From assembly GCF_046054165.1 (NCBI RefSeq), contig NZ_JBFNXK010000007.1, forward strand, positions 182,439 to 246,438: DNA of 64,000 nt. The letters run 5' to 3'. Under the pieces are notes generated by a model. It was not told the origin of the DNA. It did not search any database and saw only the letters and a program-made list of their open reading frames with translations. Positions 35,591 to 45,040 of this stretch are shown piece by piece (the first letter of the stretch is position 1; each line of letters begins with the position of its first letter). This DNA is from Celerinatantimonas sp046054165. GTDB lineage: Bacteria; Pseudomonadota; Gammaproteobacteria; Enterobacterales; Celerinatantimonadaceae. A program made the translations under genes and the position numbers.

Positions 35591-36457
35591 TTATATTCTT
35601 ATTAATTCTAGTCCAGATATCCCTTGACCATCGGCAATGTCTTCAAATAAATTATCAAGTCCTCGGCAGTAGCTCTTCCAATATTTTTGGACTAGCATAG
35701 GCGTTAATTCAGCACCTTGTAACATTGAGGCTGGTAAAGATGTTACTTCTGCTTGATCCCCCCAATAAATAGGATGATCTGGATCGATGATAAAAACTTT
35801 GCTATTGCTTGGCACCGTTATATTTAAAGCGATAAGTAAACTGCTCCCAATAAAAGTCACTGGAGTTCGCCTTAATTCATGTTCTATATCAGAAATCTGA
35901 TTAGCAATTGTTGCTAAAACATCACGCATATGAGTATTTGATGCTTCACGGGATAATTTTTTATTGAGGTCATTTAGCCCTAGATCTGTTGCTTTAATTA
36001 ATTCACTGTTATCAAAACCATGTTCTCTGCTATTTCTTGTTCTATCTTTTATTCCATGTTCAATATCTTTTATAAGACGAGTTAATGGATTAAATCCCTC
36101 ACTTTTCATTTGAGTTTGGCTTTTAGTATAAAATCCGATTTTTACGTCAGCAATTTTTATATTATCATCAGTATTCATTTTCGCTAAATCGACAATATTT
36201 CGAACAGCGATGAGACAGTCTCCTTTTTTAGGTGGAATAATTGGTTTCTCTAATGTTAGCGTATTCCCATTGTATTGAACCTGGGTTACTGCACCCTTAG
36301 AATTTTGAGTATGGATGGTAACTTTGCCTCCATCAATTAACAGACCTTGGAGTGCTAGTTGTTCCATGTTACAAAAAACCCAGGATTCTCGTTCAGAACC
36401 ATGTTTAATTCGATATTTTTTATCGGCTGTCCAGCTGAAACTTTTTGACCCTGCCAT
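35591..36457 (-). CDS. Unrecognised protein with inositol-polyphosphate-kinase-like motifs
   Basis: The 288-residue product is not one I recognise outright. Two segments recall the inositol polyphosphate kinase fold: IKIADVKIGFYTKS near residue 100, comparable to the PxxxDxKxG motif, and FIGSSLLIAL followed by KVFIIDPDHPIYW near 200-225, comparable to the SSLL and ID metal-binding region. The helical middle (ELIKATDLGLNDLNKKL) is unassigned. No signal peptide. It stands alone on the minus strand. Kinase function is speculative. Confidence 0.5.
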   Translation of the reverse strand: MAGSKSFSWTADKKYRIKHGSERESWVFCNMEQLALQGLLIDGGKVTIHTQNSKGAVTQVQYNGNTLTLEKPIIPPKKGDCLIAVRNIVDLAKMNTDDNIKIADVKIGFYTKSQTQMKSEGFNPLTRLIKDIEHGIKDRTRNSREHGFDNSELIKATDLGLNDLNKKLSREASNTHMRDVLATIANQISDIEHELRRTPVTFIGSSLLIALNITVPSNSKVFIIDPDHPIYWGDQAEVTSLPASMLQGAELTPMLVQKYWKSYCRGLDNLFEDIADGQGISGLELIRI

Positions 36458-36667
36458 TTTTTATATCTCTGATTGTATTTTTATATAGTTTATGGAAGTG
36501 AGATTAAAATACCCGGAGAGAATGCGTAAAATTTCAGCTAAAAAGATGTATTTTGACCATGGTCATTTGTGAAAATGAAAAGAAATAAAACGGTAGATAC
36601 AGAGTCGCAGCAGGTTAATTGATACGGCTCTGATTCTATGAATAAAGAACTATAAATCTTTTTATGA

Positions 36668-37777
36668 TTAACTTAATTGGCCAATCCGGTCAGTTTCTAA
36701 GATCGCTTCAATAAATTGCGTTTTGCTGGGAGTACCGGGGGCATATTGCCATTCAATCACGGATGCAGCAACATTGGCCACCGTCGCTAAATCATCCTGA
36801 GTTAAACCAATGTCGGCCATTGTGGTAGGTAAACCCAAGGCCTGATTAAATGCCAGAACGCGGTTAAACTCGGCGTCATTATGATCATATTTTAATAGGC
36901 ACAGAACGCCGAAAGCGACGATTTCACCATGTAGGTGCGATTCACAAGCCGGAATCAACGAGCTGCCGTAATAGACGCAATGCGCCAGTGAGCTGTTGTA
37001 GTAGTATTGATCTTCGGTAGCAATTTGGTCACTGATATGGACCGTACAGTTGGACACGATTCCAGTCAGCATAATAATATCGAGCACAACTTCTTCCAGT
37101 TCGGCTGAAACGCGGTTATGACGGCAGTCTTCCAGCGCTTTCAGACCCTGTTTGAGCAGTGGATCGGTACAGGTTTTAGCAATTCCAAGCCCCAACAGCG
37201 GCAGATGTGATAGCTGTTTATCACGGCAGCAATATTCCACTTCATATTCTTTACTTAAAGCATCACCGATCCCCGCCCAGAATAATTCAGCGGGAGATTC
37301 CGCGATAATCTGAGTATTGATGAAAGTATGTAGTGCAGGATGATTTTGATAGAAATACTCTTTAAATGAACCGTCATTGTTATACATCACGCTTAGTGAT
37401 GTACATGCCGAGCAGTTGGATGCCAAAGTAGGGAAGGTGAATACCGGTTTATTGATCAATGCGGCTAATGTTTTTACGGTATCACAGGCGCGTCCGCCTC
37501 CGACGGCAAACAACATATCCGCTTTTTGAACCAGGGCTTCGGCCTGAAGACGATGGACATTTTCCATTGTTGAATCGCCGCCATACCATAGAAAATCTAA
37601 TAAAGTCACCGGTGTATTTTTTACACCATCGATTAGCGCCTGTTTGGCTTTTGCCATAGCGGTTTGCCCACCAATCACAACGGCTGTTTTACCGTAAGTT
37701 TGAGTGATATAGGCAATTTTATGGTAAGCATTTTCTCCGACTGTGTAGTTGGGAAGATAAATGGTTTGATTTGACAT
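36668..37777 (-). CDS. GldA/HcxA-like iron-containing dehydrogenase
   Basis: This is a group III metal-dependent dehydrogenase related to glycerol dehydrogenase and to E. coli HcxA (YbdH). Features are AVVIGGQTAMAKAK, LFAVGGGRACDTVKTLA (NAD binding), FPTLASNCSACTSLSVMY, and metal ligands around GDALSKEYEVEY, ESHLHGEIVAFG and the histidine of SSLAHCVYYG. I chose the ATG at 37777 (369 residues), the usual start for the family; 12 further codons upstream are open. Substrate unknown. Confidence 0.85.
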   Translation of the reverse strand: MSNQTIYLPNYTVGENAYHKIAYITQTYGKTAVVIGGQTAMAKAKQALIDGVKNTPVTLLDFLWYGGDSTMENVHRLQAEALVQKADMLFAVGGGRACDTVKTLAALINKPVFTFPTLASNCSACTSLSVMYNNDGSFKEYFYQNHPALHTFINTQIIAESPAELFWAGIGDALSKEYEVEYCCRDKQLSHLPLLGLGIAKTCTDPLLKQGLKALEDCRHNRVSAELEEVVLDIIMLTGIVSNCTVHISDQIATEDQYYYNSSLAHCVYYGSSLIPACESHLHGEIVAFGVLCLLKYDHNDAEFNRVLAFNQALGLPTTMADIGLTQDDLATVANVAASVIEWQYAPGTPSKTQFIEAILETDRIGQLS

Positions 37778-37813
37778 AATCCGATGATCCTTGTTGCGAG
37801 CGTCTTTTTGCAA

Positions 37814-38101
37814 AATTGTTGATGGTTTGCCGGAAGTTATCTAAATGTGTCAGCCTCCATCACCGACTGATCGCGTTATACAATCGAATCGTGGGGATAG
37901 CCTTAAACTTCCCTGATTTTAATTTTCAGAAAGTGTACAGCAAGCCTTTCAGTCCGTGATCTGAATGCAGGAAAATAAGAATTGTCATAGCGATCGGGGC
38001 GGAGACGGTAACTGACACTCTAAGAGTCTGTTGTGGGCTGATAGTCGTCAAACGATCGGGAAAAACAACAGGCTGGTATGGTTAAAACCGTATAACAATC
38101 G
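37814..38101. other. Intergenic region upstream of the GldA-like gene
   Basis: About 290 bases without a gene. It probably contains the minus-strand promoter of the dehydrogenase and the plus-strand promoter of the LysE gene. No recognisable riboswitch or operator. Confidence 0.45.
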
Positions 38102-38236
38102 ATGTCTGTTGACAAATATTTATTTGATTTTGATGATTATCAGTATTCTATAGATTCGTATCATGCCATGATTTTAAAAGACGGGGCGGTCATCTCTGAG
38201 ATCGACTGTGTCGATAGCCTAGTCAAGTATAAATGA
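38102..38236 (+). CDS. Possible 44-residue acidic peptide
   Basis: The frame starts MSVDKYLFDFDDYQYSIDSY and ends KYK, with a composition like a real protein (acidic, aromatic-rich, no rare-codon runs). The ribosome binding site is weak. It lies 27 bases before the LysE gene and could be co-transcribed. No family recognised. Confidence 0.3.
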   Translation: MSVDKYLFDFDDYQYSIDSYHAMILKDGAVISEIDCVDSLVKYK

Positions 38237-38263
38237 GCCGTTTATTAAATAAGGGAATATGTG

Positions 38264-38896
38264 ATGAGTATTGAAGTTTGGCTGATGTTTGCGGCGGCTT
38301 ATTTGGTCGTGACATTGTCACCTGGGCCAAATGTCATTTTGGTTCTTAAAAATAGTGTATTACAGGGTTGGAAATCTGCTTTTATCACGATATTGGGGAA
38401 TTTAAGCTGCCAACTGGTGATTGTTTGTTTAGTGGCCATTGGCGTGGGTGGGCTCCTTTCACAATTGCCACAATGGTTTTTAGGCATGAAAATCATAGGG
38501 GGATGCTATTTGATTTATCTGGGCATTAAAAGTTTATGTCAGCGCACGCAACATAAACTCAGTACAGAACCCGATGAAACAATGACCGTGAGGTCGGCTC
38601 GTTCACTTTTCATTCAGGCCTTTTTTGTTTCGGCCAGTAATCCTAAAACGCTCATTTTCCTTTCAGCATTTTTACCTCAATTTTTAGATATTCAGCACTC
38701 ATATATTGAACAATTTAGTGTGATGTATTTAACCATCGGTCTGATTGTCAGTATTGTTCATTTAAGCTATGCCTGGCTCATTGGGCAGCTGGGGCATAAG
38801 TTACATCGGGGCTTTTTTGAACGTCGGCTGGCTAAAATGACCGGTGGGCTATTTATTACAATGGGCACCACGGTTTTGCTGAGCTCTCGTCCTTAA
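38264..38896 (+). CDS. LysE/RhtB-family amino-acid exporter
   Basis: The 210-residue product has about six membrane segments and the family signature VTLSPGPNVILVLKNSVLQGWK near the N-terminus. FFVSASNPKTLIFLSAFLPQF near residue 125 is the second conserved block. Members export amino acids or homoserine lactones. I prefer the ATG at 38264 over the adjoining GTG at 38261; AAGGGA lies upstream. Confidence 0.88.
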   Translation: MSIEVWLMFAAAYLVVTLSPGPNVILVLKNSVLQGWKSAFITILGNLSCQLVIVCLVAIGVGGLLSQLPQWFLGMKIIGGCYLIYLGIKSLCQRTQHKLSTEPDETMTVRSARSLFIQAFFVSASNPKTLIFLSAFLPQFLDIQHSYIEQFSVMYLTIGLIVSIVHLSYAWLIGQLGHKLHRGFFERRLAKMTGGLFITMGTTVLLSSRP

Positions 38897-38954
38897 AGCG
38901 CTGGATATATTCAGGTCTTGATTGCAAAATGCTCTCATTTTCTTTGGGGAAAAT

Positions 38955-39608
38955 ATGACAATTGATCAAGCTGAGCGGGATGCTCTTTATAAAATTATTT
39001 ATTCTCGGCGGGATGTTCGTAGCGATTTTACCGATGAATCGATTAGTGATGCGGTTTTATCGCGTATTTTGAGCGCAGGGCATCATGCTCCCAGTGTTGG
39101 ATTTATGCAGCCTTGGGATTTTATTTTGGTGCAGGATGAGCAAACCAAACAAGCGATTAAACAAGGTTATGAGCAGGCGAGTATTGAATCTGCGCAGCAG
39201 TTTTTGGGCTCCAAACGAACCCAGTATCAGCAAATTAAACTCGAAGGCATTTTAGAAGCGCCGCTGGGGATTTGTGTCACCTGTGACCGTGGCCGCAATG
39301 GTCCGGTTGTGATTGGTCGAACCATTAAGCCTGAGATGGATTTATACAGTACCGTATGTGCGATTCAAAATATGTGGTTAGCAGCGCGAGCCGAAAATAT
39401 CGGTATGGGATGGGTGAGCATTATTCATGATGAGGTATTACGAGAGGTGCTTGAGATCCCAAAGCATATTGAGATCATTGCTTATCTTTGCTTAGGTCAT
39501 GTTTCTCAATTTCATCAAAAACCGGAACTTGAAGAAATAGGTTGGTTGCCAAGGGAAGAGCTTAGCCAATTAATTCATCACGGCAAATGGCAAAAGTCTA
39601 AGTCTTAA
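38955..39608 (+). CDS. bluB: BluB, 5,6-dimethylbenzimidazole synthase
   Basis: BluB breaks down FMNH2 with oxygen to make the lower ligand of vitamin B12. The 217-residue product has the family blocks SRRDVRSDF, HHAPSVGFMQPWDFI, PVVIGRTIKPEMDLYSTVCA and AARAENIGMGWVSI. The conserved aspartate of the DVR region and the FMN-binding arginines are present. I chose the ATG at 38955 with GGGGA upstream. No other cobalamin genes adjoin, so it probably acts in salvage or remodelling. Confidence 0.9.
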   Translation: MTIDQAERDALYKIIYSRRDVRSDFTDESISDAVLSRILSAGHHAPSVGFMQPWDFILVQDEQTKQAIKQGYEQASIESAQQFLGSKRTQYQQIKLEGILEAPLGICVTCDRGRNGPVVIGRTIKPEMDLYSTVCAIQNMWLAARAENIGMGWVSIIHDEVLREVLEIPKHIEIIAYLCLGHVSQFHQKPELEEIGWLPREELSQLIHHGKWQKSKS

Positions 39609-39743
39609 TTTCGGGGCGATGCGTACTGTTCGGATGATGCATGATGGAATTTGGAAATTGACTCGCGATGATATGAGCTTATCTTTATAATTGGTCCTGT
39701 CACGCCATGCACCATCTTATCGTTTTATACAGGAATCTCTTTT

Positions 39744-39965
39744 ATGACCCAGTCACAACCTAATAACCCATTACACGGATTGACGCTGGAAGTGATTGTC
39801 ACTCGATTAGTTGAACACTATGGCTGGGTCAAATTGCATCAGCAGATTCGGGTGAATTGCTTTAGCCATGATCCGTCCATTAAATCATCATTGAAATTTT
39901 TGCGTAAAACCCAGTGGGCTCGTGACAAAGTGGAAGCCTTATATATCAGCACGTTTTGTAAATAA
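39744..39965 (+). CDS. DUF2132/VF530-family small protein
   Basis: The 73-residue product has the VF530 pattern: NNPLHGLTLEVIVTRLVEHYGW, then FSHDPSIKSSLKFLRKTQWARDKVEALY. The family has a known helical structure and is proposed to bind DNA; function is not established. The ATG follows an AGGA site. No partners nearby. Confidence 0.88.
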   Translation: MTQSQPNNPLHGLTLEVIVTRLVEHYGWVKLHQQIRVNCFSHDPSIKSSLKFLRKTQWARDKVEALYISTFCK

Positions 39966-40322
39966 CATTCTGAGTCGTTGCCTGTCGCCAGTTGCGTTAG
40001 ACCTATTTATTGGATGATTTCAATGGTATTTCGAGCATAGCGTCTCATTAGTTTGGCAAAGTTATTATGAGATAAGTATAGGTTTGATCCGGACGGCATT
40101 ATATTGGCATTTAAGATGCTATTTACGTTGTGTTTGCGTCATTCGAACAGCCCAAAGGCGAGTATAATTTAGCTGAGGATTTTTAATTAAACCTATAAAA
40201 ATCAATCACTCATGATGGCGCTTTACCAAAAGAATATATCATGTATCCTAGGATTGGATAGTATATTCACATTCTTAACATGTCAGATGTGAATTTTTGA
40301 CTAGGTAAATAAGGGATTATTC
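39966..40322. other. Gap of about 360 bases before the amino-acid binding protein
   Basis: No gene visible. AT-rich sequence near 40240-40320 probably carries the promoter of the binding-protein gene. Confidence 0.45.
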
Positions 40323-41129
40323 ATGATGTTAAAAAAATCTTTGCCATCGCTTGGACTGCTTCTGGCAACATTGACCTTACCATTTTCAAGCCATGCGGAA
40401 ACTTCTGCGTTAGAAAATATTATTCAATCTGGGGAACTGAAAGTTTGTTTTGAAGCAGGCTATATTCCTTTTGAAATGATGACTAAAGATGGGCGGTATA
40501 TCGGATTCGATATCGATATGACCAAAAATATGGCAAAGGCAATAGGGGTTAAATTTGTTCCTGTAAATACCGCTTGGGATGGTATTATTCCTGCGTTATT
40601 AACCGGAAAATGTGACATCATTGCGGGTGGGATGACCATTACGGCGCAACGTAATCTTAAAGTTAACTTTGCGAATCCATACATTACGGTCGGGCAAACA
40701 ATCCTGCTTTCACCTAAATTGAAAGACAAGGTAAAGAGTTATAAAGATTTAAATGACTCGAAATACACCATTGTTACCATGCTTGGAACGACTGGTGCCA
40801 ATGCCGTTAAGCGGCTCCTCCCAAAAGCTAAAATTGATTTGTTCGAAACTCAAGGGGACTCTGTTCTTCAGCTCACCAATGGTAAAGCCGATGCGATGGT
40901 TTATGACTTGCCATACAACTCGATCTATACGGCGGAGCATAAAGGGAATGTGGTTCATTTGAGTAAACCGTTTACTTATGAGCCATTAGCTTGGGCTATT
41001 CGGCCAAATGATCCTAACTTCTTAAATTTCTTGAATAACTACTTACATCAGATTAAAGGTGATGGTACTTATGATCGGATTCATACCAAGTGGTTTGAGA
41101 CGGTGACGTGGCTACCTAAAGTGCAATAA
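40323..41129 (+). CDS. Periplasmic amino-acid ABC transporter binding protein
   Basis: The 268-residue product has a signal peptide (MMLKKSLPSLGLLLATL, cleavage after SHA near residue 25) and a family 3 solute-binding domain. Motifs are LKVCFEAGYIPFEM, GFDIDMTKNMAKAIG, WDGIIPALLTGKCDIIAGGMTIT and VTMLGTTGANAVKRL. The ligand is probably a polar amino acid. No permease or ATPase gene is next to it; the neighbouring ABC genes are of phosphonate type on the other strand. Confidence 0.9.
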   Translation: MMLKKSLPSLGLLLATLTLPFSSHAETSALENIIQSGELKVCFEAGYIPFEMMTKDGRYIGFDIDMTKNMAKAIGVKFVPVNTAWDGIIPALLTGKCDIIAGGMTITAQRNLKVNFANPYITVGQTILLSPKLKDKVKSYKDLNDSKYTIVTMLGTTGANAVKRLLPKAKIDLFETQGDSVLQLTNGKADAMVYDLPYNSIYTAEHKGNVVHLSKPFTYEPLAWAIRPNDPNFLNFLNNYLHQIKGDGTYDRIHTKWFETVTWLPKVQ

Positions 41130-41148
41130 TTTATCGATCTTTGCTAAC

Positions 41149-41186
41149 AATGAAAGTTCTGGCCATAAAGGCTGGAACTTTCATTT
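41149..41186 (+). terminator. Hairpin between convergent genes
   Basis: A 16-base stem (AATGAAAGTTCTGGCC with GGCTGGAACTTTCATT, two G-T or mismatched pairs) with a five-base loop lies 19 bases after the binding-protein stop. The T run is short on both strands; it may act in both directions. Confidence 0.65.
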
Positions 41187-41224
41187 AGATATGTATCCAG
41201 CTAGGGCAACCGAGCCATCGCGAG

Positions 41225-42139
41225 CTATTTGGGCTGATACAGTGGAATATCCTCACCAATAATATATTTCTTGCGCAAAATTTCTGAAACTTTATCCAGT
41301 ACTAATACCATCACTACCAGCATGATGGTGATAAACATGACGACATCCCAGTTCCACAATCGCATGTTTTCGGCATAGACCAAACCAATCCCACCTGCAC
41401 CGACAAAACCGAGCACAGCGGCGGAGCGAGTATTCGATTCGATTTGATACAGAGTGAGCGCTAAAAACTGCGGAAATGACTGCGTAAAAATGCCAAAGCG
41501 ATGCTTCTGCAGATGTTTGGCGCCTAGTGCACTTAGCCCTCGGCTTGGGCGTTTATCAACGGCGTCGTGACTTTCGGCGTACAGTTTACCTAACAGACCG
41601 GCATCTTGAATAAAAATCGCCAATACACCAGCAAGAGGCCCCATACCAACGGCACGAATAAAAATGAGTCCCCAAATCGCCATGTCCACGCCACGCATGA
41701 CATCAAACATACGGCGTACGATGATCCCTATCGGGGTTAGCCAAAATCCCGACATAATTTTACGGGATGCCAGAAACGAGAGCGGAAGAGCTAATAGTGT
41801 GGCTGATATTGTTCCAGCAAAGACAATCCCAAGTGTAATCGCCAGCTGCGAGAAATAATATCCAAGCGGCCACTGGCTAAAATTTTGCCAGACAAACATC
41901 CGCAAAAAATATTGGCTGAGTTGAACCAGTCCTTCGGCCAGGCGAGTTGCCGTCAGACCATTGAACTCAAAAAAGAGTAGGTAATAGACCATGATGGCAA
42001 CGGTGCAGGTCAGCAATAATAATTTATGGCGAGTACGGCTAGCGTAGATCTGTTGGCGATACTGCGAGTATTCAGAAGATTTATTCACAGGCTCTATTGG
42101 CATGGCAGTGGTTGAAAGCGGTGAATTTTGCGTACTCAT
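41225..42139 (-). CDS. phnE: PhnE-type phosphonate ABC permease, second subunit
   Basis: The 304-residue product is a membrane permease with the PhnE-family C-terminal EAA region: FPQFLALTLYQIESNTRSAAVLGFVGAGGIGL. Earlier segments include AGTISATLLALPLSFLASRKI and RRMFDVMRGVDMAIWGLIFIRAVGMGPLAGVLAIF. It overlaps the first permease gene by four bases (ATGA). The long cytoplasmic N-terminus (about 45 residues) is longer than usual. Completes a phnCDEE transporter. Confidence 0.9.
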   Translation of the reverse strand: MSTQNSPLSTTAMPIEPVNKSSEYSQYRQQIYASRTRHKLLLLTCTVAIMVYYLLFFEFNGLTATRLAEGLVQLSQYFLRMFVWQNFSQWPLGYYFSQLAITLGIVFAGTISATLLALPLSFLASRKIMSGFWLTPIGIIVRRMFDVMRGVDMAIWGLIFIRAVGMGPLAGVLAIFIQDAGLLGKLYAESHDAVDKRPSRGLSALGAKHLQKHRFGIFTQSFPQFLALTLYQIESNTRSAAVLGFVGAGGIGLVYAENMRLWNWDVVMFITIMLVVMVLVLDKVSEILRKKYIIGEDIPLYQPK

Positions 42140-43002
42140 GGACGGGTTCCCTCCAAAAGATAATGGCGCATTTTTCCAGATAGATAATCTAAAACTGAGA
42201 CCACTATAATGATTTGCAATAACACCATGCTTACTTGATCAAAGTGGTCGAGTTTAATCGACGTCATCAACTCTTGACCGATACCACCGGCACCGACGAG
42301 TCCTAGAATTGTTGATTGGCGAAAGTTGCATTCTAATCGCATAAACGTAAACGATAAGAATGTCGGAGTGACTTGGGGCCACAATCCGTAGCGCATTCGT
42401 TCCATTCGGGTGGCCCCGAGCGCTCGTAAGCCGCGGACTGGTTTATCACTCGCGACTTCGACACTCTCATAGAACAGTTTGGTTTGAGTGCCAAAACTAT
42501 GCAGGGCCAATGCGAAAAATCCCGGAATCGGACCAATCCCAAAGGCCATCACAAACATCACGGCCCAAGCTAATTCCGGCATGGTTCGGCAAAATGCAGC
42601 AACCGCACGTAACACATAACGTAGCAGCCGATGGGTTTGAGTATTGGTTGCGGCCGGGAAGGCAGCAACCGCAGCAAACAGGCTCGATAGTATGGTGGCC
42701 GCAATCGCAACCGCAATGGTTTGCCCCAGTAGCGGGAGCTGAATGTGCAGTCGATATCCCCAGTAAGCCAGTGAGCCTTTGGTATGACCATCCGCAAAGA
42801 GCACAGATAGATGCAAGGTTGGCATGATTTCATCGATATAATCAAAAAAATGTGGCACCCCTTGCCAAATGACCTGCCAGCTAAATTCTGCAATATGCCC
42901 CGAATAGAGGTAGACGACTAAAATCGCAGCTGACCAAAGCAGCCCTTCACGACGCTGCTTTTGTCTGATTTGCTGATAGTAGTCGTTAAAAGTGATAGAC
43001 AT
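42136..43002 (-). CDS. phnE: PhnE-type phosphonate ABC permease, first subunit
   Basis: The 288-residue product has the same architecture as its neighbour: membrane segments, FCRTMPELAWAVMFVMAFGIGPIPGFFAL, and the EAA-loop block TFLSFTFMRLECNFRQSTILGLVGAGGIGQEL. Two PhnE paralogues would form the heterodimeric channel. It follows phnD by 17 bases and overlaps the second permease. Substrate could be phosphonates, phosphite or phosphate esters. Confidence 0.9.
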   Translation of the reverse strand: MSITFNDYYQQIRQKQRREGLLWSAAILVVYLYSGHIAEFSWQVIWQGVPHFFDYIDEIMPTLHLSVLFADGHTKGSLAYWGYRLHIQLPLLGQTIAVAIAATILSSLFAAVAAFPAATNTQTHRLLRYVLRAVAAFCRTMPELAWAVMFVMAFGIGPIPGFFALALHSFGTQTKLFYESVEVASDKPVRGLRALGATRMERMRYGLWPQVTPTFLSFTFMRLECNFRQSTILGLVGAGGIGQELMTSIKLDHFDQVSMVLLQIIIVVSVLDYLSGKMRHYLLEGTRP

Positions 43003-43019
43003 TTTCAGATTACCAGCGT

Positions 43020-43946
43020 TTAGCGATCACCATTCATCAGTTCGCGTTTTAAGTCGATAATATTGGCGTAGTCCTTCACGGTCGCTGGTGTCAGGTGCTG
43101 CTTACCACCGACAGCTTTCACCCAACAGGCATGATGGTTTTTATCCAGATCATGAATAGCGGCAATCAGTTTGGCTTTAAAATCGCTGGGCAGATCATGC
43201 CGCACCAGAATCGGCCCGTTTGGGATCAATGGCGAATGCCAGATAATCCGTAAGTTTTTCATAAGCTGAGGATGATCCATGCGTATTAAACGACCGAAGG
43301 CCCCGGCGGTATAACCTTTGCTATAGTCACCGACCATCGAAGTCCAGGTGACCGCACCATCGAATTGTTTGTTCAGAACGCCTAAGATGTCTTGTTCATG
43401 ACCGCCTGAAAAAGTAGTGGAGCTAAAGAAGTGATGGTAATTATCGTCTTTACTTCCGCCAAATTCTTTTTTAAAGCTGTGATTTGGGATTAAAAATCCA
43501 GAAGTTGAATCTGGATCCGCGAATCCAAATGCATGGCCTTTAAGATCGCTTAATTTATGGTAAGGGCTATCGGCCCGAACGATGACGACGGAGTGATAGC
43601 CTTTGGACCGGTCTTTATCATCGGTGAGAATACCGATCACATCTACGGCTTTTGGATTACGGATATAAACGGAAGCGAAAGACGCTGGCGACATACTCAA
43701 TACCATATCAATTTTCCCGCCAATGAGCCCTTGAATGACACCGGAATAATCTGAAGAGTTACGTAATTTGGTATCGACATGTAATTTTTGATCGAAATAG
43801 GTTTTGACACAGACATTATCACCGATCTGCTGGGTCGCATTTTGCCCCCCCAAAATACCTAAATTGAGTTCTTGTGGTGCCGCACTTAGAGCCTGTTGAG
43901 TGATAAACAATGAACCCATCAGCATAGAAGTGAGTGTGAATTTCAT
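43020..43946 (-). CDS. phnD: PhnD-type phosphonate-binding protein
   Basis: The 308-residue product has a signal peptide (MKFTLTSMLMGSLFITQQALSA, cleavage near residue 22) and a phosphonate-binding-type domain: ELNLGILGGQNATQQ, IDMVLSMSPASFASVYIRN, GHAFGFADPDSTSGFLIPN and SPLIPNGPILVRHDLPSDFK. The periplasmic protein would deliver ligand to the PhnE pair. It follows phnC by 42 bases. Confidence 0.9.
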   Translation of the reverse strand: MKFTLTSMLMGSLFITQQALSAAPQELNLGILGGQNATQQIGDNVCVKTYFDQKLHVDTKLRNSSDYSGVIQGLIGGKIDMVLSMSPASFASVYIRNPKAVDVIGILTDDKDRSKGYHSVVIVRADSPYHKLSDLKGHAFGFADPDSTSGFLIPNHSFKKEFGGSKDDNYHHFFSSTTFSGGHEQDILGVLNKQFDGAVTWTSMVGDYSKGYTAGAFGRLIRMDHPQLMKNLRIIWHSPLIPNGPILVRHDLPSDFKAKLIAAIHDLDKNHHACWVKAVGGKQHLTPATVKDYANIIDLKRELMNGDR

Positions 43947-43988
43947 AATATTAACATTCCTTATAATGAACAGCGTGATGCTGTTTGT

Positions 43989-44774
43989 TCAGGCGGCCAT
44001 CGAGGGCGATGGTGTATAAATTTGTTGTTGAGTCGCATCATCTAACTGATCGGGATGACCGTTGAAGACAATGCTCCCTTCACTAATCCCTATCACGCGA
44101 GTGCAGTATTGTTTGACCAGCTCGACAGAGTGCAGGTTAACCATGACCCCGATATTGTTCTGGCTAATTTCAGCTAAAGCAGACATGACCCGATGCGTAT
44201 TTTTAGGATCGAGCGATGCGACAGGTTCATCAGCGAGTAATAGCCTTGGGTTTTGCATCAAGGCTCTGGCAATCGCTACACGCTGACATTGGCCTCCGGA
44301 TAAGTTTTCCGCGCGTTGCAACGCATGTTTAATGAGACCTGTCCATTCCAGTAATTCAATCGCACGTTCCACATCGGCTTTAGGAAAAAGCTTTAACATT
44401 GAACGGACGGTATTGGTTCGACTGAGTCGCCCCAATAAAACATTGGTGATGACATCCAGACGGGGCACTAAACAGAAATCCTGAAAGATCATGCCGCAGG
44501 TGGATCGCCACTGACGTAATGCGCGCCCTGAAAGGGCTTCTACTTGGGCTGGGGTTGTACTCTCAGGAAATCCGATAATCTGCCCGGACGTTGTGGCGAT
44601 GGTTCCATTGAGCATATGTAATAGGGTTGACTTCCCAGCGCCGGAGCGACCGATGATGGCGACCAATTCTCCAGAATACAGGTCAAAGTCAACCCCTTTG
44701 ATTACTTCTTGATGGCGGCCGTATGCTTTTTTTAAGCTACGGACGGAGAGTAACTTCTCTGCATGATTAGACAT
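43989..44774 (-). CDS. phnC: PhnC-type phosphonate ABC transporter ATPase
   Basis: The 261-residue ATPase has Walker A IGRSGAGKSTLLHMLNG, the Q-loop MIFQDFCLVPRLDVITNVLLGR (typical of PhnC), signature LSGGQCQRVAIARAL, Walker B LLLADEPVASLDP and switch histidine NLHSVEL. It is first in a phnC-phnD-phnE-phnE operon on the minus strand. No C-P lyase or phosphonatase genes adjoin. Confidence 0.93.
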   Translation of the reverse strand: MSNHAEKLLSVRSLKKAYGRHQEVIKGVDFDLYSGELVAIIGRSGAGKSTLLHMLNGTIATTSGQIIGFPESTTPAQVEALSGRALRQWRSTCGMIFQDFCLVPRLDVITNVLLGRLSRTNTVRSMLKLFPKADVERAIELLEWTGLIKHALQRAENLSGGQCQRVAIARALMQNPRLLLADEPVASLDPKNTHRVMSALAEISQNNIGVMVNLHSVELVKQYCTRVIGISEGSIVFNGHPDQLDDATQQQIYTPSPSMAA

Positions 44775-45040
44775 GGATGCTTTCCACTGGATTCAAATGT
44801 CTTTATTGGAACAAACCCAAATGACAGATTTATGATGATTCAATGACGCTTTGGAGTGATGTTGATAACTTGTGACGCGATGAGAATATAGAGTACTGAT
44901 ACGGTGTATTTCAGGATATGAAATTATAGATAATTTAATTAATAAAAGATAAGCTCGTATGATCATACTTTATAATTAATTCAAAAGAATGAGCCTTGCA
45001 AAAATCTGAACTGTATACGCTCAAATGAGGATCAACCATA

